This document shows, one piece after another, positions 23,340-37,310 of a DNA stretch of 64,000 nucleotides. The translations under genes and the position numbers were made by a program. How positions within the stretch are numbered: the stretch's first letter is position 1; every line of letters begins with the position of its first letter. The notes under the pieces were generated by a model. The model searched no databases. It had not been told where the DNA came from and was given only the letters and a program-made list of their open reading frames with translations. The DNA is from Eonycteris spelaea (Eukaryota > Chordata > Mammalia > Chiroptera > Pteropodidae). The stretch is taken from NCBI GenBank assembly GCA_003508835.1, contig PUFA01000166.1:1970001-2034000 (forward strand), given 5' to 3'.

Positions 23340-26300
23340 CAAACTAGCTTATTCCAAATTATTTTTCTGAGCCACCAGGAAACTTTGTCATAAGTTCTTT
23401 TCCTGTTGTTCTGAAGGTTGCATTTGTCAGTTAGAGAGGAAAGAAAAATGTTTTCTGTGAGATCTAAGTCCTTTCAGTTTTAGCTATGGGTGCTACCTAC
23501 CTCTAGGGTACATGGTCATGTTTGCCCTATGCATAAAACTAGCTTTTAGAACTCTGAGCTCAAAGAACCCCATCACAATATTAACCATCTGAGTCACAAA
23601 TATGAAGTAGACTTCACTTTGTAACCAACCACTCCTGTATTTAGATTCCTAAGTGTCCATATGCATCTTTTGCAGTGTACTGTATAAAGGCCAGGGATTC
23701 CCCTTACCAGTACCAGCACTGTTACTGTCAGCACTGAAACTATTATGATTTTGAGTGTTCTTCTAAAAGAAATTTCTTCCCTACTTGACAAAATAACATT
23801 TGAGCCTTTCTCCCCAATATTGATGAGTCAAAAATCACCAAAAAAAAAAAAAGAAAAGAAAAAGAAAGAAAAAAGAAAGAAAAAGAAAAATGCACCCATC
23901 CAATTTGAAGCACAGAAGAAAATAAATGTTGAAGTACTGAAATAACCATTCCTACTTTCTTTCTGGGTTCCCTTAGATGCTCCTGTAATACTTAATATGA
24001 ATAATTTGTTAATATTGCTGTAAAGTATTACATAGTATGCTTTGAACACAGACTACATGCCATTTTATCTATAATATATTAGACTGATGCTTTATCTAAA
24101 AAGCTTTGAGTTTGTATAATATATCCTGACAAATTTTACCACTGTGTGTTATGTAATACATGCATATTTTTGTACTTGCAGAAACTGCTGCTAACTTTTA
24201 AATCGTTTGGTTATCAAGGCACTGATAATGGATAGATATACACTCACACTGTCTGTGAAATAAAATACCACCCTCCAGAGTTAACAGTCTCCTTGGAGCA
24301 ATATTTCCCTTTGTAGAATTGTTTTGGTTAATGACCCCAGTGTCTTCTTAACATTAGAAATGTCATAAAATGTAATTAATGTAGAATTGGAACTTTGAGC
24401 ATTTAGTCATAGGCCACGGTCCATCTTTTTAGGAAAAGTTTTTTGCTTTTATATTTTTCTAATCTTGCCATTTACCAAACAAGTTATGCTATAGACAGAG
24501 TCTTCATTTTTTTAGGCATTATTTTTATTGTGCTCCTATATTCTCCTATCAAAAGAACCATCAACTCAGTTTAATTGATTGTATGAGACTTTCTTACCTC
24601 AATTTGACCCATTCTGAATAGAGTACCCAGTTGACTCCAATCCATACCCAGACGTCAATATTTCTCATGTCATATAAACTTATTAAATATTAGTGGTTCC
24701 TCATGAATGTTGCATCTCTGCCTTCTCAGAGTTCATTGAGGTTCACTCAATATATGTTTAACCACCATTTCAAAGAGATTCAAAAATATATACTACCTTA
24801 GAACAGAAAAATTGTTTGTTCTAACTGAGCAATGAAGACCACAACCTCAGTATCAGAAATGTCATCGATCAGATTCAGACAGTATACGCATACACTGATG
24901 TTGATTTCTCTATATGTTTTACAGAAATACAGAAATTATTTTACTTTCAAAAACTCTTAATCAAATAAAAACATTGGATTCAAGAAATTATCTCACAGTG
25001 TGTCTTTTTCCTTTACATAGCATAACATTGAATTGAAAAGATCCACTGTTTCCTGGGGCTAATGGCATATTTTGTTTGTTGAAAAGAAATTCTAGGTATG
25101 TTATGTATCTTCATCCAAATTATTGGTAGTAAGTTTTTGACTTATCTTTTCCTTCCTGGTCAGGTTTTAATGACTTGAGAGGAAGTCTTTGCAAACTGCT
25201 TATTTCAATATAAAGGAAAAACAATAATAAAATGTAGTGAAGTGTTAGCTTTCTTTAATATCTATTTTGGTTATGAGGATATCTTATAAGCTAAATTTTC
25301 TGCCGAAAGGAAGAATACTATTGAGATTCGTACTGTTTACCCCAAGCATGAGTCCTACTGTCTCTGAGCCACGTGTGAGTATAAATCCTGCATTTGTTTT
25401 GTTTTGTTTTATTTTGTTTTAATACACTGAATGCCTTGAGCTTCCATTCTGCTAATGTCATCAGATATGTGGCAAAATTGGCAGAAGGCTCTGCGATGGA
25501 GTTTAGAAATTTTGTTTTGAAATCCCAAGGAAATACACACAGTGGATATTGAATGTATATTGTTCCTTAATTTGTACAGTGTGTTTTCTGATCGTGCTGT
25601 GCCAGAGCGCACCTACCACTTGTGGATAGTTCAGCGTTTTTCTAACCTACTTAATTTGTTAAGGCAAAGCAAATAGTTGTTTTGATGGAGTTTGATGTTT
25701 CATGGCAACATATGATACATATTTGGTACACATGAAGATTTAAATGCTTATTATTTTCATCTAGGTTTGATTTTATATTACAGTAACTTGGATTTAAATT
25801 TTAAACTTCTCCTTACAGCCTTTTGATCTGCTATGAGGAGTGAATAAATTGGCTAAAAATCTGTATTTTTGAGGTATGAGGTAGGCCTATTATTCTGGTT
25901 CATTAAAATGGATGCTATAAAGAATACTACTCCTTTACCAAATCATAGGGGCTATGATTCTTACTGCCTGAAATTCAAGAGAAAGACAGGTTATATCTTT
26001 GCCCAAGCATTGGGATGACTGGGAAACAGAGAATCATCGAAACACATAAACACAGAGAAGCTTATTCCTCAAGGCACAGGAAATGAATAGAGAGGGAGGA
26101 AAGCCAATAAATAGCTAATTCAAGCAAGAAAATAAATCACAAGGAGGTCAGTGAAATTCAAAAAAAAAAAAAGGAAAGATCATGGCTGGGAAGAGATGGA
26201 GGTGTTAACAAATGATATAAATGCTATTTAGGCATTCAACTTTTATTGCCAGGTACTATTCCAGACCCTAGAGATACAAGGTGAAAAAAGATCATTTCTG

Positions 26301-26340
26301 TCTTGAGGGATTTTAAATAACTCAGGGAAAAACTGGGCCA
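23340..26340. other. Intergenic sequence with no gene recognised
   Basis: It contains an A/G-rich low-complexity tract (23829-23890, AAAAG and AAAGAA units) and a TTTTG tract (25395-25422). No coding frame or familiar repeat is convincing. Confidence 0.5.
23829..23890 (+). repeat. A/G-rich simple repeat
   Basis: An A run followed by irregular AAAAG, AAAGA and AAAAAG units; it makes the spurious Lys-rich or Phe-rich frames at this place. Confidence 0.9.
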
Positions 26341-26344
26341 TGTA

Positions 26345-26475
26345 AAAGAAAGGGAACAGTAATGTTTATTGGGCACTTACTTTTGCCTGCATGCACTGGG
26401 GATCAATGCACTTAAGTAATTTTACACTTAATGATCACAATAGTCCTACATAGTGGGTACATTCAGCTAGAACCT
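26345..26475 (+). repeat. MIR SINE
   Basis: The match is acagtaatgtttattgggcac, then taagtaattttacacttaatg, then cctacatagtgggtac, the left half of MIR. Confidence 0.65.
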
Positions 26476-26589
26476 CATTCTGATCCCAGGCTCTTTTTTT
26501 TAACCCTTTCACCTTAAATTAGGGATTGTAATAACACTTCCTCCATAAAAGAGCAGACACAACTTATATATGTGAACTCAGTCCAAACC

Positions 26590-29500
26590 TAACAAGTTAC
26601 TATGTCTCCGCTACATATCCCCAGTTTTAGAAAGTCATTCAGTATCAGGAAAAATTCAGAAGGCTATAATAATTGTCAAAACAATTGGGCTGAAAATTTC
26701 GTGTGGACAGAATGGTATAGACTTGTATCTCCCTGCTCCTCCCCACTAAGTATAGCAATATGGTTAAGTATAATCATAAATCCACAAAATAATGCAAAAG
26801 ACAACCAAAGAAGAATCCTAAGAAGTGATAAAAGAAAGGTGAATTGGTTCAGAATCTCAAGACAGTAGCAAAGCATTTTATATCCCCTCCCTGTAGAAGC
26901 TGACCTAGGCCTGACTTTTCACAACCTAGCAACAGAAGGCCACCCAGATATGCTCATTCCTATTCCCAAGCAATTGGAGTCCATCTGACACTGTTGGGTA
27001 AGCCAGGTATAACCAGCAAGAGGGATAGTTGAGCGCCCCACTAATAATTGGCCAGGGTAGATTCATTCTTTCCTGCTAGGCCTGAGACTCCCCTCCTCCA
27101 CAGGAGATAGTCAGTTAACCAAGGATTAAAAGAAAAAGGGACTCAACCACAACAAACAGCTCAACCTGGGAAGCATCTTTGTCCCAGTAAGCCTAAGTCT
27201 CTCTCCTCCCACCCAAAGACACGGACGGCCAGATAACTTGGACAGGAGTGATCCCACCACCAAAAGCACGCAGCCAGGGCAGTCTCAGGCTACAGGATGA
27301 AGAGGTCTCTCTACCAGAGAACAGATCACAATTGCACCACAAAACCTCCAAACTGAAACTTATTGGGCCAACATCCCCCAAATACAGGAAAGAAACTGTG
27401 AGCTAAAGGTAAATGGGGTGACAACCTACTAAAATAAAAGACCCAGAGTCTCTTAACAGAATAAACAAATTGTCCAGGATACAACTGAAAATCACTTGTC
27501 ACACCAAGAACCAGGAAAATCACAACTTCAATGAGAAAAAATAACTGAGACATCAAAAAATTTAAAACATGAATCTTAAAAATATGTAAATAAACAAATA
27601 CAAATTATCTTGAAACAAACAAAAAAATTTCTCAGCAATGAAACAGAAGTTATACAAAAGAACCACACTAAAATTATAAAACTGAAAAATACAATAACAG
27701 ATTTAAAAACATTTTGTGGAGTCAGTAGCAGAGTGGAGATGACAGAGGATAGAATCAGGAAACTTAAGGACAAATATAATTTACACAGCCTGAACAGAGA
27801 AAATAGACTAAAAAATAAAAAGTAAACAGAGCCTCAGGGATCTGTGGTACAATAACAAACATTTCAACTTCATAGAAGTTCCAAAAGGTGAGAGAGGGTA
27901 CCACTGTTATCAGAATTCAGAGAAAAAATGGCTACAATGTCCAAAATTTGATGAAAGACACAAACCTATACATTTAAGAAGGTAAGTGAAATGCAAACTG
28001 GATTAACACATCATAATTAAATGTTTGGTAACCAAAGACAAAAGTAAATTTGAAATCTTAATGACAGCTTACCTGTAAAGGCACACCAATTTACATGATT
28101 GGATCTATCATCTGAAACCATGGTGGCAAGAAGAAAGTGGCACATTTTCCAAGCGCTAAAAGTTAGTCCAGTGTAACTATCCATGAATGAAGGGGAAGTA
28201 AGGACATTCTCAGATGAAGGAATACTGTTAAAAATGTGTCACTTGCACACTGAAGACTAAGGGAAGTCTTTAACAGAAAGTAAAAGCTAAAAGAAGGAAA
28301 TTTGGAGCATTGGGAAGGAAGAAAGGAAAACAAGAAGTAGAAATAAGAGTACATAATGATAGACAATACTTCTCATGAGTTTTATCAGTCATCTTTGATT
28401 CTTGAAACAGAAAGGCTAACACCATCTGATACTCAAGAAACTGATATTTTAAAGTGGGAAAAACAAAAGACCTTAAATGGAAGTAGTCAAGTGGTGAAAT
28501 GTTGATACCAGTAGAATGTGATATGCCATGTATGATATTATAATACTCAGAAAAACTATAGACACTATACATTTGGAGAGTACATCTCTTCTAAAACCAT
28601 AAGAAAATCAAGATGGAACCCTAAAGAAATGTTTAAATTATTGGAAGGCAAAACTGAGACAGAGCATGGAAAACCAGAGGAAACAAACAGAAAACAATAA
28701 ATGGCATAAATAAGCTTCAATATATCAAGATTACCTTAAATATAAATGATCTACATACACCAATCAAAAATAAAAATTGACAGTGGATTAAAAAAAAACT
28801 TACTTAATGATATCCTATCTACAAGAAACACTTCAAATTCAATGTCATAGGTTGGTTAAAAGTAAAAGGATGAAGATATACCATGCTGACAATCAAAAGA
28901 AAGTAGGAGTGGCTATATTAAAAATGAATATGATAAACTTCAGAGCAAAGAAACGTACCACAGAGGAAAGGAACATTATATAACAACAAAAAGCTCAATC
29001 CTCCAAGAAAATATAACAATTCTAAGTGGGTATGCACAAACAACAAAGCTTAAAAATATGTAAAGTAAAAAAATGAGATAACTGAAAGGAGAAATAAGTA
29101 AAATCACCATTATAGTTGAAGAACTCAACACTCCTCTCTCAATTATTGATAGAACTAGACCGATAGCTAACAATGATATAGAACCTATTATCAATAATTA
29201 AAAGGATATGATTGGCATATATGGAACACTCCATCCAACAATAGAAATACACATATTCTCTTCAATTGCTCATGGAACATAAATCAAGATATACCATATC
29301 TTGGGCCATGAAAAAACAATATTTTAAAAGAACTGAAATCATACAGAGTATGTTTTCTGACCACAATGCAACCAAACTAGAAATCAATAACAGAGAGATA
29401 ATGAATATTTTCAAACCCTTGGACACCAAGCAACAATTCTAAATAATCCCTTAAACAAAAAGGAAGTTTGAAAGGAAATATTTTTAAATCCTAAAACTAA

Positions 29501-30245
29501 GTTGAAAAAAACAACATATAAAAATATGTGGGATAATGTTAAAATGATGTTGAGAGGAAAAATTACAATAATGCTTATATTTAAAAAGAAGATCTCAAAT
29601 CAATACACTTCCTACCTCAAGAAACTAGAAAAAGAACAAAGTAAACCCAAAGCAAACAGAAGCAAGGACAGAGAGCAGAAATCTATAAAGTTGAATATAG
29701 ACAAAGAGTTGAGAAAATAATACAAACGATTGGTTCATTGAAAAAAGAAAATTGATAATCCTCTATCAAGTCTGATGGCACAAAAAGCCCACAAATCACC
29801 AATGTCAGGAATAAAACAGGATACCATTATAGATCTTGCCACCACTCAGAGGATAAGAGAACACTACAAATAATTTTCAAACTCATACTTTGACAACTTA
29901 AAAGAGTGGGACAATTCCTCAAAAACTACAAATTATCAAACCTCAACTGAGATGAAATAATCGGAACAGTCCTGTAATCATTAAATAAATTGAAATCTCA
30001 ATTTAACAGCTGTGAAATCTCTAGGCCTAAACGGTTTTACTGGAGAATGCTAACAAACATTTAAAGAAATGTCAACACCAATTTTTCACGTCTTCTAGAA
30101 AATAGAAAAGATGGAAACACTTTCAATGTATTTTATGAAGCCAACATTTGCCTGATAAGAAAAGCAAAGACAGTACAAAAACAGAAAATTATAGAAAAAT
30201 TTCTCATGAACTTAGATGCCAAAATTCCCAATATAGCCGGACTTT
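26590..30245 (+). mobile_element. Old LINE-1 (L1M-type), sense, 5' part through early reverse transcriptase
   Basis: About 3.6 kb in consistent order. The 5' part has actgaaaatcacttgtcacac, the ORF1-to-ORF2 zone has tgaatgaaggggaagtaag, and the ORF2 endonuclease part has atcaagattaccttaaatata, gatatcctatctacaagaaac and cagagtatgttttctgacca. It continues to ggttcattgaaaaaagaaaa and gtcaggaataaaacagg before fading near 30245. Frames are heavily interrupted; short open stretches at 27610 and 29502 are remnants. The 3' half is missing. Confidence 0.85.
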
Positions 30246-30454
30246 TAACCCACATCTTTCAACTCTATTTTTCTGTCCAACTAGGCTGTAGGTGTATTTG
30301 TTATCACTTGCAACGTAAGATATAGAAGAGAGTAGATTTGAGTTATATGTAACAACTGAGTAAAGCACATTTGAGAAGTAATTTTATTCTTCGGGGAGCA
30401 GAGTCTCTATCCTCTCCATCTACCAGTGAATGTTATATTCACAGCCTCCATTAA

Positions 30455-30840
30455 GTAACTGTATTGGTCAGTGTTCTTCAGAGAACACTGACCAATAGAC
30501 ATCCTGTGATCTGCTGTCCACAAACTGGAGACCCAGGAAAGCCAGTGGTGTCATTTACCACCACCTGTTCTTCAGGGCAAGAAAAGATGAGATGAGACAC
30601 TGCAACTCAACAGTGAGGGTAGGAAGAAGGGGATAATTCCTCCTTCCTCAAGTTTTTGTTCTAGCAAGTTCCCCTAGGAATGAATGATGCCTAGCCACTT
30701 TGGGGAGGGCAGTTTGTTTTACTTAGTCCAGCGATTAAAGTGCTAGTCTAACCCAGAAATACCCTCACAGACATATCTGGAAATAGTGTTTAATCCGTGT
30801 ACCCCAGATCCAGCCAAGCTGACACATAAAATTAACCATC
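30455..30840. mobile_element. Diverged interspersed repeat (LTR-like), family not named
   Basis: The ends resemble a widespread mammalian repeat: left gtattggtcagtgttcttcag and right gctgacacataaaattaacca. Inside are ctggagacccaggaaagcc, ttggggagggcagtttg and acccagaaataccctcac. A perfect hairpin lies at its left edge (30462-30497). I do not recall the family name with certainty. Confidence 0.6.
30462..30497. repeat. Perfect 16-bp-arm palindrome with 4-base loop
   Basis: TATTGGTCAGTGTTCT at 30462-30477, loop TCAG, then the exact reverse complement at 30482-30497. It lies in the left end of the repeat at 30455-30840. Confidence 0.97.
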
Positions 30841-31930
30841 CCAGTAAATACTAACAAATAGTGACAATGATACAATCATTGGTCTAATTACTTTGGAAAT
30901 TTGTGATTTTTATGCCTTGGTATCTGTCGTTTTCAGATGTTTCATGTAAGGCACTTCTATTTCAGGAGCCCTTCAGCCAGTCCTGCTTTCCATGCTGATA
31001 TTTCAGTCCTGCTTTCTAAAGTTGGAAAGCTTGGCATGTTCTCCAAACTCCTAAAACTATATTTCAAAGTTATCTGTGGGTGCACTGAACCCTATACCTC
31101 AGATGATTCTACCATGAGAAATCATGTGTGTGGAAAACCCAGCTGACAATTTCTCAAGTCAACAAACATTTTTATAGAGTGAAACTTGAGAGTAGGAAAA
31201 GACTCTTCCATAGTTATTTTTACTTAAAATGTGAACACAATAGTGCATTTTAACGTAGCAAAAGGAAAATTAATTTTTGTGACTATTTTTTATAAAATGG
31301 AAGTTAAGGGAAGTCTTTTATTTTTCCACTTTTGTGTAAAAGGTAATTATTAATTTTAACTATTGAGCCCTGTTGTAACTTATAGACTGAAAACTCACAA
31401 GTCACAGATACCTAAATAGTGAAGTTGTTGCTTTTGTTTGAAGTGAAGACGTTGTGAAGCAATTGATCTCACCTTGTTATGATTTGATGGAAGATCTGCA
31501 GGGAAAAAGGTAGAACATGTCCAATGAACTGAGAGACAAACAACAACTTACAGTACCTGTGGAAAATGAAAATGCCAACTCTCATCATTTAGGTATCTGA
31601 ATTCTTTCACAGTTCTTATCCTGCCATCCAGGACTTGGTGACTGGTCTTTTCGAAGTAAAGAAATCTTGTGCCTTATGTAGGACTACACACCACTTAACA
31701 AAATATGTGATTATAAAGCTTGCCTTCCTAGAAGATATCAGTAACTGAAAATACATGATTTCAATTTAAAGTGCCACTGACACATGTTATAAACTATGTA
31801 CGTGCCTATATGTACATACACTCGTGTACTCAGTGTTTTGAGGAAATATAAGTACATTTTATTATTGTGCTTTCATAGAGTTTTTAACTCATGCCCCTCA
31901 TGTCCCAGAGCATTTGGCAAAAACCTCTGT
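30841..31930. other. Intergenic sequence, nothing recognised
   Basis: No coding frame with family features and no clear repeat. The 69-codon frame at 30937 has no domain. Confidence 0.5.
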
Positions 31931-31931
31931 C

Positions 31932-32303
31932 TTAGACTGAATGTGTCCCCTGCACTCCTATGTTGAAGCCCTAATCCTCAGTATGATAGTATTTGGTGTG
32001 GGGCGGGGGAGGCATATGGGAGATAATTAGATTAAATGAGGTTGGGAGGGCATAATCCCCGTGGTGGTATGAGTACTGTCTCATAAGGGATCAGAGAGCT
32101 TGCTCCCTCTGTGTCCCCATGTGAGGGTATAGCAAGAAGGCAGCTGTCTGCAAACCAGGAAGAGGGCCCTCCCCAAGAACCAAACTTGCTGGCAGCTTGA
32201 CCTTGGACTTCCCAGTCTCCAGGACTGTGGGAAATATGTTTCTGTTGTTCAAGCCACCCAGTCTGTGTTATTTTGTTATAGTAGCCTGAGCTGACTGACT
32301 ACC
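31932..32303 (+). mobile_element. MLT1-type solo LTR (ERVL-MaLR)
   Basis: Clear MLT1 landmarks in order: actgaatgtgtcccctgca, tatgttgaagccctaatcc, agaaggcagctgtctgcaaac, ccttggacttcccagtctcc, ggactgtgggaaatatgtttc and gccacccagtctgtg. It lies alone, so it is a solo LTR. Confidence 0.88.
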
Positions 32304-32309
32304 TCTAAA

Positions 32310-35300
32310 ACAAATTTCCATTAAGCAAAGATTGCTTTCCTTTCTGTTGCTATCTCAGTGTTCTAGATCACCTGGACTCTACAGGTCCTGATGTGTGCAG
32401 AAAGCCTGCAGGGTGAATGATCAGTTTGGTTATGGCAACTACAGAACTTTTCTGAAGCAACTTAGGACAGGGATAATGTTTAGCTTTTCTTTACTCACTG
32501 AAGACTTAGCCACAATATGGGAGTCTGGAAAGAGAGCAGAGGAAACTGCCTTCTCTCAGCCACCGATAATGAGGCTGGTAGGCAAGACAGCTCAGTTTAT
32601 TTTATATTTTGTTTCAGTCTGATTTTCTTTATCTAGGACCAGTTTAGATTATAAACATTCAACTGACAGCAGAAATAGCCATATCAGCACTGTGTGTGTC
32701 AGTGCTGTGCTGAGCAGCCTTGACCCAATTTTGACAGACAGCTGTCACGTGGCACAACTGAAAGGTCAAACCTGTTTGGGATGTCTGGTCACTAGTATGT
32801 GGACTCTGACCACGGAATGTACCCACATCAGCTCATGTTTCAAAGATCTGAAAAACCCAGCTGCTCTGTGACCTTTGCTTTCCCTGCTTACCTTTGTTCT
32901 GATTTACACCTAAGAGGGCATCTGTATTTCCTCTTATACCACTATGTCCACCTTCCTGAACATCAGCTTCAACAGTAGCCATTGCTAGGTTACACTCTGT
33001 GTGAACCTGGATAGCTATGGGCCTGTTTTTTATTCTCATTTGACGCACTGTTTTTAACAAGTATGGGTTTGGGATTTGATCACCATACTCTTCCACACAG
33101 CATGAGGAAAGTGAGAGGTTGCTGTAGGCAACCATCGTGTCTGATTCATTCAGCCCCTTAGCCTTGAGGAAGATGGATAGGTACTGGACCAACCAGAGAG
33201 CCCCTTTGTTCATTATAGTGTGCCACTGATGGACAAATAATATCACCTTGTATGGGCCGTGATATGAAAAATGTAGTGAAGCCCTGTCCTGGAAGAGTTC
33301 TGAGGGAGAGAGCATTGAGCTTGCCTACTCCAAGGTGCTGCTAAAAGGGAATTAGGACCAGAGTTTAAAACTTTGCAAAGAAGGAAGTCCAGCCAAGTTA
33401 AAGGCCCATGGCTATAACTCCAGAACACTGCATGGGTGTGATGAAGGTAGAGAAACTAAGAATCATATATAAAGGGAGTTCTGCTCTCATATTTACTTGT
33501 GAAAACTACTTAGCACTCTGAAGCGGTACTCTATATGTACACTATCACAGTGCTTTCCATGTCAAATGACTTTCACATATTAATTATCTAAATGCATTTC
33601 GTTGTGGCAGGTTGGATCGTGATGTCATTTTGTTACCAATGGGCAAAAGACTCCTTTTTAAGGACCCTAGATGGAGTTCATTTCCCATTAGGTGTGTTGG
33701 GAAGCCAATGACCAACTGAAAGTAAGCATTAATGGCACGTGCTTTTATTCTGTGCCCAGTGACCCAAGAAGCAGGAGCAAAGCTCTCAAATCAACTTCTC
33801 CCTTAGCAGTGGAGAGTAGAAATGAAGGGGAGTTTTAGGCAAATAAATATGAGTAATCTTCATGGGTTTTCCAGGGGGAAGGGGCAGTGGCTTGTTCTTG
33901 GAAACAGGGTTCCACACACTGTTTATTTCTTTTATGATCGCTTCTGGCCATTGTCATGGCAACACAGCAGCTGTGAATGGTTTTCGGTCATGGCAGAACT
34001 GCAGTGGTGAGCAATCATGGCTGGTAACTGTGTCATTTCTCATGGAGAAGATATAATGAAGAGTTTTTCAGTCTTTCACAGGTCATTTAGACAGTCACTT
34101 TGGTTTTACACGGTTTCAGCTTGCCTTGTCAAGTTCTGAACCACTGACCATGGCGCCTCTTTGTGCTCAGAACGTTAGCAGCAGGAAGAGAGGTTCAGCC
34201 AGGCTTTGCAGACACTTCAGACAGGTGGTAAAGCCTGTCACGGGTAACACTTTTATGAAGAGGATTCTTAGGGGTTAAGTAGTAGAACCGGGGTCTAGAA
34301 TGTAGGTAGAATGTCTACTAGCCATGTGTCTATTCTGCATTACAGTGATTCCCATGTTTATTATTTTATTTCAAAGTAGATGTCTCACAGAAAAAGAAAG
34401 ATAGCCAAAAGTGAAAACATGTCTTAAATTTAGAACTTTTGTTCCGTTAGAGTAGTCTGTGTTGTCAGGACATTTGTTTTAATTAAATGTTCAGATTGAT
34501 TCTGGATGGGAGGATTATGATATGAGTAAATAGAAGGTCATACTCTTCATGGACCACACTGACAACAGTAGAAGCTTCAGCTCTCCCAGTGGTGGAAACC
34601 TTTCTGTGAAAATAAGACATCGAAGCGAGGTTAAGAATTACTTTCTTGTTCCCTTGTAGAGCCAGTGTCTTTGAGGCATTGTCCCACAAATAAATGCTGC
34701 ATGTGTGTATAGAAAAGAAATTGTACAGACTAGCTACAACAGTTAGTAGTCAAATTTGAATAAGCTAATTTGTAAATTTGACCACACTTTTGTTCTAGCC
34801 TTGAAACTTGGTATTGAAAAGCTTTCCTCAAAGCCGTTTTAATGCTATACTAATTTTAAATGTTTGAATTTCATTTAAATTCAACTGAGATGTTTGAATT
34901 CTTTCTTTATAAAAGGACTGGGAAAAAAGTATGAAAAATTGCAGTTCATCGAACTAAATCTTTCATCCCATTCCTTTGTTTTGATAAGCTTTCTTTTTCT
35001 TTAAACTAAGAATAACTACTATTTAGAAGTTCTAAAAGTAGTACCGTATCTCCTGGTTGACAAGAAGTTAAAATTCTAATGAGAGACTAGATCTAGGTTT
35101 TTATGTAAACAGTGTTTTCTGAGTTGTTGAAAATAGAACAAAACGTTTTTTCTTCAGTTACCTGTTTACAACTTCATTATCCTAGGTAGGCACACTACTC
35201 TTTCACCACCTTAAACTCCTTAATATAGTCAGTCTTAATTCATTGATGCAACATACAGCCATTGAGAGTTCACTATGCAGGTATACTGAGTAGGACACTG

Positions 35301-35535
35301 AAGGAATAGGAGAGAAATGGTGACAAACCACAATGAGCAGGTGGGCTTATTCCTCAGGTCTCTGAAGAATTCAAATGGACAGCCACACAAACATTTAGTA
35401 CAAATGCTGGACAAAAAACAAATAAGTTCCATTTTTATGTATTATGCTTCACATGGTTGTTATACAATCAAGAAAATTATAGCTTCTGGCTCTAAACCAG
35501 TTTGTTGTCATGGAGCCCAACGGCTTAGGGGTTTG
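32310..35535. other. Intergenic sequence with one unexplained 160-codon open frame
   Basis: An ATG frame on the - strand (32833-33315) is open for 160 codons but shows no domain, signal or codon pattern I recognise. Around it no repeat is clear. The frame may be chance or the remains of something unidentified. Confidence 0.4.
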
Positions 35536-36720
35536 GTAGTTAGCTTTTTTTTTTTTTTTTAAAGTTTTATTGAGATTCACCACAGTCAGTTTTAAAGCAT
35601 TTTATTATGCCAGAAAAAATCACTTTACCCCTTACCATCCTATCCAAGGCCTCTCATGTCCCCACACCCCAGCAAGCACTAATCTACTTTAAGTTTCTAT
35701 GGGTTTGTTTATTCTGGATATTTCATATAAAAGGAAGCCGTATAAAATGTGGTCTTCTGGGACTGACTTCTTTTAATTAGCATAATGTTTTCAACATTCA
35801 TCCACGTTGCACATGTCAGTACTTCATTATTACCAAGTAATATTCCATTTTTTGCATATACTGAAGTTCATTCATTCTTCAGTGTCATAATGGACGTTGG
35901 AATTGTTTCTCCTTTTTTGAATATTATGAATAATGCTGCTGTGAACATTCATGTTTATGTGTGGCCATGTTTTCATTTCTCTCGTGTGTATCTAAAAGGA
36001 ATTGTGGCATCATATAATAATTACGTTTACCCATTTGCCGAACTTCCAAACTACTTACCAAGGGGTAGCACCATTTTACAGTCCCACAGGCAGTGTGTGA
36101 GTCCAATTTATCCAGTCTCTTCAACAGTATTGTCCATCTTTTCTATAATAGTCATCCTTATGAATAAAAAGTGGTATTTCATGGTTTTGATTTGCATTTT
36201 CCTGTTAGCTGATGATGTTGAACATCTTTTCATGTGCTCATGGCTATTTGTATATCTTCTTTGGAGAACTATCCTTCAGATCCTTTGCCCATTTTAAAAC
36301 TGGCTTATTTGTCATTATTGAATTGTAACAATCCTTTATATATTCTAGATAAAAATCCCTTTTGATTTACAGAAATGTTCTCCCATTTTGCAGGTTTTCT
36401 TTTCATTTTTTAATAGTGTCTTTTGAACACAAAAGGTTTTAATCTTGACAGTCCTATCCAACTTACATTTTTTTTCTTTTGTTGCTTGTGCTTTTGGAAT
36501 CTAATCTAGACATCATTGCCTCATAAAAGATCACTAATATTTCTGCCTATGTTTCTACTAAAATTTTTATAATTTCAGCCCTTGCTTTTTGGAGTTTGAT
36601 CTATTTTGAGTTGTTTTGTATATGGTGGGAGATAGGAGTCCAGCTTCATTCTTTTGCATGTGGATATCCAGTTGTTCTAGCACCATTAACTTTTTATCAT
36701 CAGACAAATGTTTACCACAA
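35536..36720 (-). mobile_element. Old L1 3' half, antisense
   Basis: It starts with a T run (poly(A) in antisense), then agttttattgagattcacc (3' UTR), then C-terminal ORF2 in antisense: ataatgctgctgtgaac, agtcccacaggcagtgtg and gaacatcttttcatgtgctc, through tgcatgtggatatccagttg. The + strand frame at 35785 (170 codons) is only the antisense shadow of ORF2. Confidence 0.85.
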
Positions 36721-37189
36721 ACGTTTGCTCAAAGCAGTAAATGTCAAAATGTAGTCTTCAGACTCAAAAAAATGTAGTCTTCAGTGTACAAGGTTGACTC
36801 TTATCATCCATTTCCATATCAAATGCTCATATTTTCTTAATGACAACATTCCAGCAGAGCCCCATAAACATTTGTTTATTTGCTTGTTTTCTGTGTGTGT
36901 TTTGGGACAGTGATGTAGATGTGGAGAAAGAGTGAACTTTAAAATTCAGAAAAAACCTTCACTTTTGGGGTATAAGTTTTTGTCAGGCACATGCTAGGCC
37001 TGGAACAAACTATATGCCCAATAAGCCCCCATTATATTGATTACTCTTAAGACTTACTACATATAAGAAAACAGAATCCTGTTAATTCTAAATGAGTGAT
37101 GTATGTTATGTTTATTTTCTTGCATATCCTGGTGAGTCTTTGGTGTACATTAACATGAGACTATCAGAAATAAAAGTTACCTTAAAAAC

Positions 37190-37310
37190 TGTCACCCAAA
37201 TCTTCTCATTTTCTAGATAAGGAAATGAAGGCCCAGAGAAGGAATTGGATTGTCTTGTGTTGAATATCTCATTAGTGGTAGGTTAAGTCTCAGTACAAAC
37301 CATAGGATCT
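37190..37310 (+). repeat. MIR SINE fragment
   Basis: Core match: ttctagataaggaaatgaagg, cccagagaaggaattggattg and ctcattagtggtaggttaag. Confidence 0.6.

Noticed and set aside
23743..24049. Phe-rich and Lys-rich frames
   Set aside because: They translate a low-complexity A/G tract.
35785..36297. 170-codon + strand frame
   Set aside because: It is the antisense of an old L1 ORF2 C-terminal region.
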